64,000 bases of DNA. It comes from Hansfordia pulvinata (lineage: Eukaryota > Ascomycota > Sordariomycetes > Xylariales). The notes under the pieces are model-generated. The model was not told the DNA's origin. It saw only the letters and a program-made list of their open reading frames with translations, and searched no databases. A program made the position numbers and the translations under genes. Shown one piece after another: positions 29,131 to 39,712 of this stretch (the first letter of the stretch is position 1; the number at the start of each line of letters is the position of its first letter). Location of the stretch: NCBI GenBank assembly GCA_006538405.1, contig BJKQ01000011.1:869501-933500 (forward strand), given 5' to 3'.

Positions 29131-30180
29131 TCAAGCCGTGTCGAGCACAATCACCTCTGCCTCAGCCTCGCCCGTGCTTTCAATGGACAGCTTATCGCCC
29201 GCGTTCAGGGCGTCTACGAAAGCGCCGTCGCCCTCGCTGAAGACCTCATCCCGACCGTCCACCTTGATCTGCGCCTTGCCTTTCTTCGTCATGGGCAGAT
29301 GGACAAACACCTTCCTCTGGGTCGACTCCGTCGCGTTGGCGCCCACGATCCACTCAAACTTCTGCTGTGGCGCGATGATGCCGGCCCCCATGACGAAATC
29401 GGCGTGGATGGGGATGGTGCCGGGGATAGTCGGCTCGGCCGTCTTTTCCTGCTCGGCGGTGGCGTCCGGGCCGCCCTTGAGGGGACTTAAAATAGGAACA
29501 AAGGCCCTGCGCTTCGCGTCCTCGTCAAAGTGCCGCGTGTGGTAGCGAGGGGTCAGCCCGCGCTTCCAAGGGATGGCCCAGATCTGCAGGAAGTGGACCG
29601 TGTCCTTGTTGTGCTCGTTGAACTCGGAGTGGGCAATGCCAGTGCCGCCTGTGGTGAACTGGACGTCGCCGCGGTGCATGCGGAAGAACTTGTCCGACTC
29701 GCCGCCCTCGGCGCCTTTCTTGAGCATGCTGTCGCGGTGCGTGAGCTCGCCCGACAGGATATAGCTGAAGATTTCAAAGTCGCGGTGCGGGTGCGTCGGG
29801 AAACCCGAGTTGGCCCGGACGCGGTCCTCGTTGAGGACGCGCAGCGAGCCGAAGTGGTTGAAGTTGGGGTTGTACCAGTCGGCAAAGGAGAAGGAGTGGT
29901 AGCTGTCCAGCCAGCCATGGTCCGAGTGACCGCGTGTAGCACTACGGTGAGCCGTGACTTTGGCATGCGACAGAGTCTTGGCCATGGTAGCTTTTATGGT
30001 GTTCATAGACTGCGGTGGACCTTGAGATGACGTTGTCGCAAGAGCTGCGCTCGAGTCGGGGGACTCTCTCGCCTCTAAAACTCCAAGAAATTGAATAGAG
30101 CTTGGGAACCAACCAAGATGTATAATGATGATGGAAATTAAAACAGCGGCGATAGAGGAGAAGAGGATGAGGCGGTTCAT
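29131..30180 (-). CDS. Pirin-family protein with hydrophobic N-terminal segment
   Basis: Single exon of 349 residues. The core from about residue 65 is pirin: HGWLDSYHSFSFADWYNPNF, then the metal-site THPHRDFEIFSYILSGEL and TGGTGIAHSEFNE. The His and Glu ligands of the iron site (HPH, H-x-E) are all kept, followed by the C-terminal cupin (VFVHLPMTKKGKAQIKV, EGDGAFVDAL). Pirins are iron-binding cupins with quercetinase or transcription-cofactor roles, normally nuclear or cytosolic. Here the frame begins at 30180 with MNRLILFSSIAAVLISI, a strong membrane anchor or signal peptide, followed by a Ser/Ala linker. Internal Met codons (MNTIKATMAKTL) just before the core could give the usual soluble form, so two products are possible. 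Confidence 0.85.
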   Translation of the reverse strand: MNRLILFSSIAAVLISIIIIHLGWFPSSIQFLGVLEARESPDSSAALATTSSQGPPQSMNTIKATMAKTLSHAKVTAHRSATRGHSDHGWLDSYHSFSFADWYNPNFNHFGSLRVLNEDRVRANSGFPTHPHRDFEIFSYILSGELTHRDSMLKKGAEGGESDKFFRMHRGDVQFTTGGTGIAHSEFNEHNKDTVHFLQIWAIPWKRGLTPRYHTRHFDEDAKRRAFVPILSPLKGGPDATAEQEKTAEPTIPGTIPIHADFVMGAGIIAPQQKFEWIVGANATESTQRKVFVHLPMTKKGKAQIKVDGRDEVFSEGDGAFVDALNAGDKLSIESTGEAEAEVIVLDTA

Positions 30181-32430
30181 ATATATGCTCGCGGGCCTGG
30201 GCCGTGGAAATGGCTCGTTGCGTCAAGAGAATGCGAGGGCGTATGGGCTCGGGATGGTCAGCATTGGTGATGCTTATTTGATGCAGGCAGGGTCGACCGA
30301 ATCAGGGGGCGCAATGTACGTGTCTGCTACTAATCAAAGATGGGTGCATCTTGACATCCGACGAGTGCGCCGGGGGGCGTTTGTCACCCGCGAATCCTTA
30401 TAGGCCACGAGCGGCCTCGTCGTCCAGGTTGGAGATTGGAGGCGCTGAGCAGCGGATTTGTGATGCTTACCTGAACTCGTACCCCGACAACAAGAATGCA
30501 CCAGCACTGCCGGGGTCCTCGCCCCACCTCGGGTTAGGCCTGGGCCGTTGGCATTTCGAGTATGACAGAGTGCTGAGACATGCTCCCCTCGTGAACGGGG
30601 ATGATCCGTAACAGCTTCTGTCCGTCTTTCTCACCACATGCGGTGGCTGTCACCGTAGCAGGTTCCGTTCCCAGATTCCGTAAGTTACGGTACCCCACAC
30701 TACGAATACCCAAAAGGAGTGGGTACTCCGTTGGACAGCACCTGGCGACGAAATCATCAGCCTTGCACGAGCATCCACCATGAGTGCCAGCGCATCGCGC
30801 GACGTCGGCGACACGGCACCACGGGAAACACCCCCCGCCCCCGCTATCGACTTGCTTGGGCTCCAGCCGCCTGCCGCATGCGACTGTGGTTATACCCAGG
30901 CCGTCGGAACCATTGCGCGCCAAGGCGAGTGCGACCAATTGAGGGATGAAGCCGGTTGGTTCCAAGTCCATCCACACCTGAGAGCCCCGCACCGCCCACA
31001 TCTCACGAACCGTCGGCGCTCTGTATTGGTAGTCGTATGCCCAATGAGTCTTGTACCTGATCATCTGTAAGTCGCGGTCTCGATACCCGGCATATCGGTC
31101 GTTGGAGGTCTGGTGGACCACAAGCGCCGTCTGTTGCATGTTGGCCGCCGGCACGGGGGTTTATGGGGCGGGGTGAACGAGGCGCCGAATTGAATCATAA
31201 TTGCCAACGCAGCCGCCGTGACCGCAGAAAACCTTCCGCCACTGTGATAAGACGACTGGCGTGGGTCAAATGGGTACGCTCCTTCACCGTATGTCCTTCA
31301 CATGAACTTAGGTACCGGAAGAGACGCTGAAGATACGGGTGGCCAATGCGCCCAATTAGGACCGGCGAAGATACAAGCTGACGAGGGAAAAAAAGACGGC
31401 ATCCGGCTAGACTGCCCCTCCACCGCCGCAGAGATTGCCTGCGTGCCTGCCCAGTGCCGTCGAGAGCGTTCGTGGCGGGGCACGTGTGGGCGAGGTTTGC
31501 ACCTGGGAACTTGTCCCCGGGCAGTGGCAGGCGTGGCTGGCCGCTGGCCGATGGCGGCTCCTTCCCTGGCCCGACTTGCTCGGCCCTCCACTTTTTTTTT
31601 CTCCGTCGCGCACTTTTGAGTCGTTGCCGTTGGAAAACTAGGATCCTCTCCAGACGAAAAATTTACTTCCATCATGTCGTCTCGCTGCGATCCCTCGTGC
31701 CCGTCTCCCTGTGCCCGTGCCCGAGCCTGCGCCCGCGGTGCAATTGCCTCCTCGTCGCGCCCCGTCCCCTGATCCGGCTGTCCTCACCACCTCGTCGTCC
31801 TTTGCTGCTGTGAGCCCGAGCCCGAGCCCGAGCCCGATCTCGACTCGCTTTTCCTCCGCCCGCCGTCCGTTTGTCACCCTGGTCCCGGCCGGCCACCCCC
31901 TCGATCCAGACCGTCGTCTTTCGAGATTCTCTTCGGTCTCATCCGCGTCGGCATCCTCCTCTTCGCTCTCAGCACCGCCTGCGACTGCGTGTCGATCATC
32001 TCTCCGTCACATACAAGGTAGGCGCACCTGCTCCGACGTTCCCTCTCTTCCCAAACACAGCGCATGCTGGGCTCTGGACGCGACCGCCCTCTCGGCATAT
32101 TCTACGGACCGGTATCGCGCCGTACACTGAAGGCCCGAGGCGCTTGGTCCTGCGGCGCTGAGGTTACATCGGACCCGGCCTGGCCTGCCCCGGGAGCTGA
32201 GACCACGGGCACGGCTTGTGCCCGACGGCCGCCTTGCCCCTCCACGAGTCCCGGCGCGCTCTTAACATGATGATGATTATTTTCTTTTTCAAATGTTCGA
32301 CTTCCTAGCACTATGCTGCGGACAACAAATACTCTGAAGACATATTCCACTGGGCATCCTTACGCTTGATCTTTCGTTTGCCGAGCAGTGCAGTGGCTAA
32401 CGGTCGTCACGTCCAGCTTTACCCGCCAGA
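30181..32430. other. Divergent intergenic region, pirin and ADE4 promoters
   Basis: It contains the weak open frame at 30534-31139 and a pyrimidine-rich stretch from about 31600 that is probably the ADE4 leader. No motif-bearing gene is seen. Confidence 0.5.
30534..31139 (-). CDS. Possible hypothetical protein, weakly supported
   Basis: An open frame of about 200 codons from ATG 31139. The first 85 residues have a protein-like composition (MQQTALVVHQTSNDRYAGYR, then WAYDYQYRAPTVREMWAVRG). The rest is Gly/Cys-rich and less convincing. There are no recognisable domains, signal peptide or introns. It may be the remains of a gene or chance. Confidence 0.25.
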   Translation of the reverse strand: MQQTALVVHQTSNDRYAGYRDRDLQMIRYKTHWAYDYQYRAPTVREMWAVRGSQVWMDLEPTGFIPQLVALALARNGSDGLGITTVACGRRLEPKQVDSGGGGCFPWCRVADVARCAGTHGGCSCKADDFVARCCPTEYPLLLGIRSVGYRNLRNLGTEPATVTATACGEKDGQKLLRIIPVHEGSMSQHSVILEMPTAQA

Positions 32431-34504
32431 ATGTGTGGTGTCATAGGTCTCATTCTGGGTCACATTGGTGACGACCCGGATTGCCCTTGCAAGGCTGCCG
32501 TCGACCTTCGTGAGTACCCTCGCCGGCTCGATCTATGGCTCCTGCCAAAACCAAGCACCTCGATGGTTTGTGCTGACGTTTGATTCAGACGAGGCGCTGT
32601 ACTTTTTGCAACACCGCGGCCAGGATGCCTGTGGTATAGCAACCGCAGCTGCTGGGGGGCGCATCTTCCAAGCCAAGGGCAATGGCATGGCCGCTCGCGT
32701 CTTTAGTGACGGGGCGCGCGTCCAAGACCTCCCCGGCTCCATGGGTATTGGTCATCTCCGATACCCTACCGCTGGCACCAGCGCCGTAAGTTGCCCCTCA
32801 CCCGAGCATCACCAGCGTTTCTTCATCAGGCGCTCCCTGATTTGGTCACCGTGAACACAACGTGGACGAATGGTTCTAACTCCCCTCAGAGCGCCGAGGC
32901 ACAGCCATTTTACGTCAACAGCCCCTACGGAATCTGCATGGCACACAACGGCAACTTGATCAACGCCGACGAGTTGCGCCGCTTCCTGGACCAGGAAGCC
33001 CACCGTCACATCAACACCGACTCGGACAGCGAGCTGATGCTCAACATCTTCGCCAACGAGCTGAACGAGACCGGAAAGGCCCGCGTCAACCAAGAGGACA
33101 TCTTCTCCGCTCTGTCGCGAATGTACGAGCGGTGCCAGGGAGGCTGGGCATGCACCGCCATGGTTGTAAGTATTTGAATTCACGATATCAGGAACCACGT
33201 TTTCATGTGTATGGATGCCTATTTGACGGAGTCAAGTGCTGACATTTGATAGGCTGGTTTCGGTCTTCTTGCGTTCAGAGACTCCCATGGCATTCGCCCT
33301 CTAGTCATCGGCGAAAGGCCCTCGAGGACCCTGGAGGGTACGACAGACTACATGCTCGCATCCGAGTCGGTTGCTCTGCGGCAGCTCGGTTTCAAGAACA
33401 TCAAGGACATCCTTCCCGGCCAGGCTGTCTTCATCCAGAAGAACAGGGCTCCGGTATACCACCAGGTTCAGGAGCGCAAGGCGTATAGCGTCGACATTTT
33501 TGAATACGTCTACTTTGCTCGACCTGACTCAGTCATCGACCGCATCAGCGTACATCAAAGCCGACAGGTCATGGGGTACAAGCTGGCCGACAAGATCAAG
33601 GAGCTCCTGGGTCCCGAGGGCATCAAGGACATCGATGCCGTCATCCCGGTTCCCGAGACCTCTAACACGTCCGCTGCGTGTGTCGCAGAGCGCCTGGGCA
33701 AGCCGTACTGCCAGGGCTTTGTGAAGAACCGATATGTGTTCAGGACGTTCATCATGTGAGTACCTGGTCATCTTGCATGGGATCTCACAAGGCTCACCAC
33801 TCGGCCTTGATCTTTGCTGACCCTTCTCTCAGGCCTGGGCAAGTTGCACGCGTCAAGGGCGTCCGACGCAAGCTGAGCACGATCCCCGAAGAGTTCGAAG
33901 GCAGATGTGTTCTGCTCGTGGACGACTCGATTGTCCGTGGCACCACCAGTAAAGAGATTGTGGCGATGGCGAGGGAGTCGGGAGCCCGCAAGGTTCTCTT
34001 CTCCAGCTGCGCGCCGCCCATCACGCACCCTCACATCTACGGCATTGACCTCGCGTCTCCGTCAGAACGTAAGACTCGAACTTGCCCATAAAGCATCTTC
34101 ATTCATTTACTGACAGACACATTAGTCATCGCTTCGGACAAGGACAGGTTCGCTATTGCCAAGACCATCGACGCCGAGGAGGTCATGTACCAGGACCTTG
34201 ATGACCTCAAGGCATCCTGCGCCGAGCTGTCGCCTGAAGGAGGCCCGACTGACTACGAAGTTGGCGTCTTCTGCGGCAAATACGTCACCCCGTCGATGAG
34301 GCGTATTTCCAGCACCTTCAAGATCTTCGAGGCAAGAAGCGGAAATTCACCACAACGCAGGCTCAAGTTGCCAGCAGCGGGCCTACGCAGCACATGACGG
34401 AGGCGAGCGCCGCGGAAACAGTCAATGGCGGGCTCGGCCCCAGCATGGTGCGCGAGGATATCAGCATCCACAACATGGCGACGGAACCAGAGAGGCGTTT
34501 GTGA
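32431..34504 (+). CDS. ADE4: Amidophosphoribosyltransferase, with a one-base frame break near the 3' end
   Basis: Six exons: 32431..32509, 32589..32785, 32890..33165, 33253..33755, 33833..34068 and 34126..34504. The enzyme makes phosphoribosylamine from PRPP and glutamine, the first step of purine synthesis, in the cytosol. MCGVIG opens with the N-terminal nucleophile Cys (Met is removed) of the class II glutamine amidotransferase domain; [24 protein letters not shown] and [13 protein letters not shown] follow. The PRPP site is [18 protein letters not shown]. Exon 6 loses frame in a CCCC run at 34288-34291. One more C would give [22 protein letters not shown] and a family-type tail ending [17 protein letters not shown] with stop at 34504 (556 residues). 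As written, the protein ends at 34397. The break looks like a homopolymer error. Confidence 0.92.
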
Positions 34505-35916
34505 TTTTTGGGCAGGGGTTTCATCAGGAGAAAGATACCCGGAAAGTCAAGGCTTTGCTTTCTCCGTTTTAGAGTACAACATAGGGTTCAGCGTCCGCCT
34601 GTGTTTGCCAGGCGAAATTCATGCGTTATGATTTATGAACGGTCAACACGGCAATTTTGCCTGGAGAACTTGGTGAATGACTCTGGGGCTGGATGTCCTG
34701 TTGGCTTGTGTGCCGAGTATCGCTTCTAAAGACCGCACGTATGATGTGGCTTGCGGCGTGAGGCTTGCGCTCTGCGTGGCCGAGGGAGGGGCCAAGCCCG
34801 CCAAGTGGAAACATTTGCCGAAAGGGCCGGATTCGGCGCTCAGAGTCAGGACATGAGCCGCCCGCTCGGAAACCCGGCTGCGAGCCTATACGAGTGTCAT
34901 TCGAATGTGCCGGAAGGTTGAGTACTCGTAGGCGGTTTGGCAGACGGTTCCAAGACCTGGATCATGAACCTGTTTCACAAGGCATTGCCGTATCATTTGG
35001 CAAGCTGGTCGGTTGCACGAAAAGGAGATCACCAGCGTCTTGCCTGTGGCACACAGAGGCAACCTCACCTCGCTTGAAACCCATCACCCCCGCAGCTGCA
35101 GATTCCATCGCCACGTGAATGAATCGTGTCGGGCGGTTTACCCCGGTCACGGCGGCTGAGCTGAGGAGATGAGTCGCTCGACTCAGGGGCGCCTGGGATT
35201 TCCCGGCCAGATGCGTGGCTAGCTCGCAAGCCACGTGCGCCACACACCCGGTCGCCGTCCGGATGGCCAATGAAGTCGCCGGCGCGCAGCCGCTGCTCCC
35301 ACGGTAGCATGGGCTCGCGGGCGAGCGCTAGGCCTGTTCCTGACCTGGGATCTCGTACGAGAGGTTCTAGGTCTGTCGGTCCCGCCTCCCCGGGGCGGTG
35401 CCTGGGCAGAAGCAAGCGCCCGTACCATCGCCCGCTCTCGACTTGCATGGCTCGAATCGGATGGCCTGCCCGGTGTGCAAAGGCTCCGCTTGGGCGCCTC
35501 GCGAAGGGGGCCTGGCCGACGGCGATGACGGGATGGACTCGAGCCTGTCGAGCAACTCGTCGAACGCCACGCGCATGCATCCGTAAGGGGGGGGGGGGGG
35601 GGGGGAGGCGGGCGCGAGCGGGAGACCGGGCCAGAACCGCCGGCCGGACATGACATGATGCCTTTTCCCGAGTCGTCCGGCCTCTTTATATATAAGTCAT
35701 CGTCCTCCTGCTGAGCCTGGGTGGTGTGCTGGAGTCTCGTCACCCTGAAGCTTGCCAACCCCTCAGCCATCTCGGCCATCTTTGCAGACATTTCCTCTGC
35801 GTCCTGTCGTTCCGGAAGAGATATCCAGGTTTTCCTAGAGCCCGAATCTAGTCGACTGTCTTTGACCGTTCCACATAATTCCAAACAAGAAACCCCCCCC
35901 CCCTTTTCATAAAAAA
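34505..35916. other. Intergenic region between ADE4 and the GPI-type gene
   Basis: It contains one TACTCGTA motif (34923), a CTCGTACGAG palindrome near 35352, a 19-base G run (35587-35605) and a TATA box at about 35687. Long open frames on both strands here lack motifs. Confidence 0.55.
35686..35697 (+). promoter_or_regulatory. TATA box of the GPI-type wall protein gene
   Basis: TTTATATATAAG stands about 220 bases before the ATG at 35917, with no other start codon context that fits better. Confidence 0.55.
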
Positions 35917-37542
35917 ATGCACTACAACGCCGCCTCCCTCGCCGCGATCCTCGCGTGCACCTCCACCGTCGTGGCCACGGGCTACCCCGCGCGCCCGGAG
36001 CCTACCTACCCGGCGTCCTCGCTGCGGTACTCCGAGCTGCCCTCGAGCTCCAGCGTCGTGCCGCCCGCCGGGGCCTCGAGCGCCGCCCCGAGCCCGTCCT
36101 CGTCCGGCTACCCTCAGTACGACGAGGGGGACGACGATTCGTGCGAGGCGGACAACGGCGATGACGATGAGGGGGACGACGAGGGCGAGGGCGAGTACGA
36201 CGGCGGCGACGATGGGGATGATGATGACTCTGCCGGCAGCGGCAGCAGCTCTTCCCTGAGCTACCTCGTCGGGTCGTCCTCGTCGAGCGTGCCGGCCCTG
36301 CCCACCCACGGCCACGGCCACGGTCACGGATACCCAAGCGCCAACCCCTCGTCGTCGTCGCCCGGCTACCCGGCGGGACCGACCACGGCGCCCGGGCACG
36401 GCCACGGATACCCCAGCGCGCACCCCGAGCCGTCCTCCTCCTCCCCCTCGTCGAGCCCGAGCCACGGTCATGGGTACCCCAGCGCGCACCCCGAGCCGTC
36501 CTCCTCCTCCTCCCCCACGTCGAGCCCGACGACGCACGGCCACACGCACGGCGCCGGCTACCCCAGCGCTAACCCCTCTCCTTCTTCTTCTTCCCACTAC
36601 GTCGCCTCCCCGGCGCCGACGACGACGACGACCGCCTACACAGCGGAGCTGACGACCAGCGTCGTCGAGACGACCATCACGTACACGGTGACGTCGTGCC
36701 TGCCGTCGGTGACGGACTGCCCCGGCCGCGGCGCCGTCGTGACCTCGACCATCCCGCTGTACAAGACGGTGTGCCCGGTCGAGAACGGCTCCGTCTCCGC
36801 CAGCACCACCACTGCATCTCCCACCTCCTCGGTCCCCGTGGTCCCGCTGACCACCAGCACCGTCTACGAGACGCGCTCCTCCGTCGTCGCCGGCGCCGGC
36901 GCCGGCGCGAGCAGCACGACCACCACGGAGGTCGTCGCCGTGGCCACCACCATCTGCCCCGTGGCGGCGGCCGGTGGCAAGCCGCTGCCCACGTACTACG
37001 CCAGCGGTGTCGTCCCCTCGCCCACCGAGGCCGAGCCCGCCATGCCTGAGGCTAGCGGCGAGGGCGAAGCCCCGGAGCAAGACGAGGAGGAGCCCATGGC
37101 CTCCCCCGCGGTTGTGGTCACCACCGCCTCCGCTGCTGCTGCTACCACCACCACTGCGCAGGCCGACCACCAGCCCACCGCCAGCGCCACTGGCGACAGC
37201 TACCCCGTCGTCGTCTCCTCTTCCAGCGGAGGCTCGTACGAGGCCGTCGACAACAGCCCCCCCGCCGCCGCGGCCTCTTCTACGGCCTACCCCACCGCCG
37301 CTGAGGGTTTCCAGACCAGCCCGGCCGCCGCTGTCGCAGCTGCCTCCACCACCACCACCACCGCCCTCGGGTCCTCTTACTACCCTTCCTCTTCCTCCGC
37401 CCCGTCTTCCGCTGCCGAAGGGTGCACGGGCGAGGGTTGCGCGGGGTCGGCGCCGATCGCCACCGCCGGCGCCTCTGCCTCGGGACGCGCGGGCGCCGGG
37501 TTGGGCCTCGGGTTCTTGGTCGGCGCTGTGCTTGCTCTGTAG
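35917..37542 (+). CDS. Ser/Thr/Pro-rich GPI-anchored cell-surface protein
   Basis: Single exon of 541 residues. MHYNAASLAAILACTSTVVA is a signal peptide. A Ser-rich region and an acidic stretch (GDDDSCEADNGDDDEG) follow. A repeat region of about 110 residues has three to four units of the type HGHGYPSAHPEPSSSS. The central part has wall-protein motifs rich in Thr and Val (TTSVVETTITYTVTSCLPS, TSTVYETRSSVV), like many fungal adhesins or structural wall proteins. The last residues (AGASASGRAGAGLGLGFLVGAVLAL) fit a GPI-attachment signal: small residues, spacer, hydrophobic tail. Heavy O-mannosylation is expected. His-Gly-His-Gly clusters could bind metal, which is inference. No enzyme domain is seen. 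Confidence 0.85.
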   Translation: MHYNAASLAAILACTSTVVATGYPARPEPTYPASSLRYSELPSSSSVVPPAGASSAAPSPSSSGYPQYDEGDDDSCEADNGDDDEGDDEGEGEYDGGDDGDDDDSAGSGSSSSLSYLVGSSSSSVPALPTHGHGHGHGYPSANPSSSSPGYPAGPTTAPGHGHGYPSAHPEPSSSSPSSSPSHGHGYPSAHPEPSSSSSPTSSPTTHGHTHGAGYPSANPSPSSSSHYVASPAPTTTTTAYTAELTTSVVETTITYTVTSCLPSVTDCPGRGAVVTSTIPLYKTVCPVENGSVSASTTTASPTSSVPVVPLTTSTVYETRSSVVAGAGAGASSTTTTEVVAVATTICPVAAAGGKPLPTYYASGVVPSPTEAEPAMPEASGEGEAPEQDEEEPMASPAVVVTTASAAAATTTTAQADHQPTASATGDSYPVVVSSSSGGSYEAVDNSPPAAAASSTAYPTAAEGFQTSPAAAVAAASTTTTTALGSSYYPSSSSAPSSAAEGCTGEGCAGSAPIATAGASASGRAGAGLGLGFLVGAVLAL

Positions 37543-37949
37543 TGATGGGAAGTCATGGGTTGTTTATTGTTGTTGCTTTGAGGATAGGAGTTTGGTGGCG
37601 GTGAGTAGGTAGTAGCTAGTGGTGAAGTAGGGAGGTGTAGGTAATGGACCTAACAAGTCAGTGAGGAGGGCCGTCGTGGAGATTCTGTTTTATAGGGAAT
37701 TCCAAGTTTGGGTTGTCGTGCCGAGAGTGCTGTCGCGTCGTGTACTCGTAGGTGGATGAATGGAGCATGCAAGCCGTCCTCTGTGTGCATCGTGTGCCGA
37801 GTTGTCTATCCGTTCAGTGACTGGGGCGTGTGTAAGTGTCGCGCGTGGGCGGGCAGATGTCGATACGACGCAGGTCTTGTCGGTGTCTTAAGCTCTTGTT
37901 GTGCATGCGTATCCTCATGGCAGTTCGAGTGACCATCGCGAGTTCACAA
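37543..37949. other. 3' flank of the wall-protein gene
   Basis: It contains one TACTCGTA motif at 37743. No gene is seen before the tRNA. Confidence 0.6.
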
Positions 37950-38021
37950 GGTTGTATGGTGTAATGGTTAGCACTCTGGATTCTGATTCCAGCAATTTGG
38001 GTTCGATTCCCAATACGACCT
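37950..38021 (+). tRNA. tRNA-Gln (anticodon CTG)
   Basis: 72 nt without intron. The acceptor stem GGTTGTA pairs with TACGACC (one G-T). The D-arm contains GTGTAATGGTTAGCAC, the anticodon loop is TTCTGAT flanked by CTGGA/TCCAG, and the T-arm reads GGGTTCGATTCCC. The CTG anticodon decodes CAG. Confidence 0.95.
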
Positions 38022-38081
38022 AGTCCTCTCTTTTTAGTTACACTCTATAGCGAGATTGGTTGGCCGCTCCTTGTTTTTGCC

Positions 38082-38482
38082 CTACGTCTCAACTCGGTTC
38101 TTCCAGTGTTGCAATCGAATCGGCCCTCCCTCTGCCGCGACGGCTTTCTCCAGATCCCCGGATTTGATGACATGTACACGTAGCCTGCGCGACATGGTTT
38201 CAAAGGCCGCCCAGAACGTCCGCGGCCGCTCACACGGGGATACTGCGCCGGGGCTGGGGAGACTTGGCCCGCCCGCGGACCGGTCTGAGAACACACGCTG
38301 ATATAGGAACCTGCCCCCCAGGGCTCAGGCACATCAAGTCGGCGTTCGCTTGGCTCGGGGGTTTCCTCGCTGCTATCCCACGCTTTTCCAGCTGAGATGG
38401 TAAGGACCCGCTGTTTGGTATGAAGTTCTACTTCGTGTTTGCGGCTCTGCTCAATTGTGTCAAAGTCGCCCGATGGTGGCAT
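38082..38482 (-). CDS. Possible small gene between the two tRNAs, unclear structure
   Basis: ATG 38482 starts a protein-like stretch (MPPSGDFDTIEQSRKHEVEL and more, about 58 residues). A second protein-like stretch lies in another frame nearer the end (FWAAFETMSRRLRVHVIKSG...NRVET, stop at 38082). The frames differ by two bases, and the only obvious GT...AG between them is too short for an intron. It may be a small gene with a frame break, or chance. I do not recognise it. Confidence 0.3.
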
Positions 38483-38560
38483 GGTCTGAGGCTCAAATTA
38501 CGCCAGTAATATAATAGTAGATAAAAATGAATGTTGTATAAGCTCACGTGACTAGCTTCA

Positions 38561-38631
38561 GCATCAGTGGTTTAGTGGTAAAATCCATCGTTGCCATCGA
38601 TGGGCCCCGCGTTCGATTCGCGGCTGATGCA
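38561..38631 (+). tRNA. tRNA-Gly (anticodon GCC)
   Basis: 71 nt without intron. The acceptor stem GCATCAG pairs with CTGATGC. The D-arm contains TTTAGTGGTAAAA, the anticodon loop TTGCCAT is closed by a five-base stem (CATCG/CGATG), and the T-arm reads CGCGTTCGATTCGCG. It decodes GGC and GGT. Confidence 0.95.
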
Positions 38632-39712
38632 TTCCGAATTTTCTTTTGCTTTTGCCCCAGCCCGCTCTGCCCACGCTGCCACCATGTTAATAAGATGGCA
38701 TTGGCTCGCATCGCTCGCCACTGGTATTACCGTTGATCTATTATTTCGGGACTCTACTAAACTGCGTGCATCGCATCGCGGACATGCGCACTTTTGGTCC
38801 GTTTGTCAAGCCACCTGCGCCATCCCGGCCAGGAAAGCAGTATCCCTTCCTATCTATTCCCCTTCAGCCGCGATCGCCTGCAGCCATCCAGCCATCCATC
38901 CATCGCGGGGCGCCAGTCCGGACATCCCATGCATGTCTGCAGGTACAGTACATAGTGGGATATGCGGAGACGATCGGGCCGCCGCGCTTATCCGTACGCG
39001 TACTCCCTGCGCAGGTGGTTTTTTTTTTTTCATGTTGACTGCGCCCGTTACATGACGCCGCGAAGCCACGGGGAGGGAGGCCCTGGCGATGCTCGCAGTA
39101 GGAGTAACAATGCCTGCGCGTCTCTTCCTGCGCGTGTCTGCCAGGGATGGAAGCGTGGCGAGAAGGGGGCGGGGGGAAGGGAACATGCAGCCTGGCGGGC
39201 CCAACCCGCAAGCCTCCTGTTTCCCTGCCTCACTTCCGCTTCCTATCATCATTATCTTTGCGAGGGGCAGCCAGAATGCGGGCTGGGAGCGATATCAAGG
39301 CGGCTGGTGGTGTTATTTTTTCCCAAGACAGCAGCCCCTGCCGGGACCCTGTTCCTCCCGAGGAACCGAGACACGGTATGAGACACGGGTTACACTCACC
39401 CAGGGGCTTTGTAAAGGAAGACGAAAAAGAAGAAGAAGCAAGAAAGGAAGTCTTTGGTCGAACGCTGGAATTGGGTATCTATCTTTCTCTTATGATAACA
39501 ATCATCATCTCGTCACCAGGCTTCCAAGCCCGAGTCAGGACGCGCACAAAGCGACGTTTCCCTCTCCAATGCAACTTGCTATGCGAAATAAAATCGAACG
39601 CTCGCTAAAATAAAGCACACGTTGATGTGTCCTCCCACCCTGTCTTGTTTCTATGATTTACATTCTAAAGAGAAAGAAAGAAAAAAAGAAAAAAAAACCC
39701 TGTGAAAAAGCT
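38632..39712. other. Intergenic region between tRNA-Gly and the DUF3112 gene
   Basis: It has a T run near 39020, an A/G-rich stretch at 39664-39698 in the 3' flank of the next gene, and no supportable gene. Confidence 0.55.

Noticed and set aside
35848..37170. 440-codon minus-strand open frame
   Set aside because: Antisense of the Ser-rich wall protein; Gly/Arg low complexity only.
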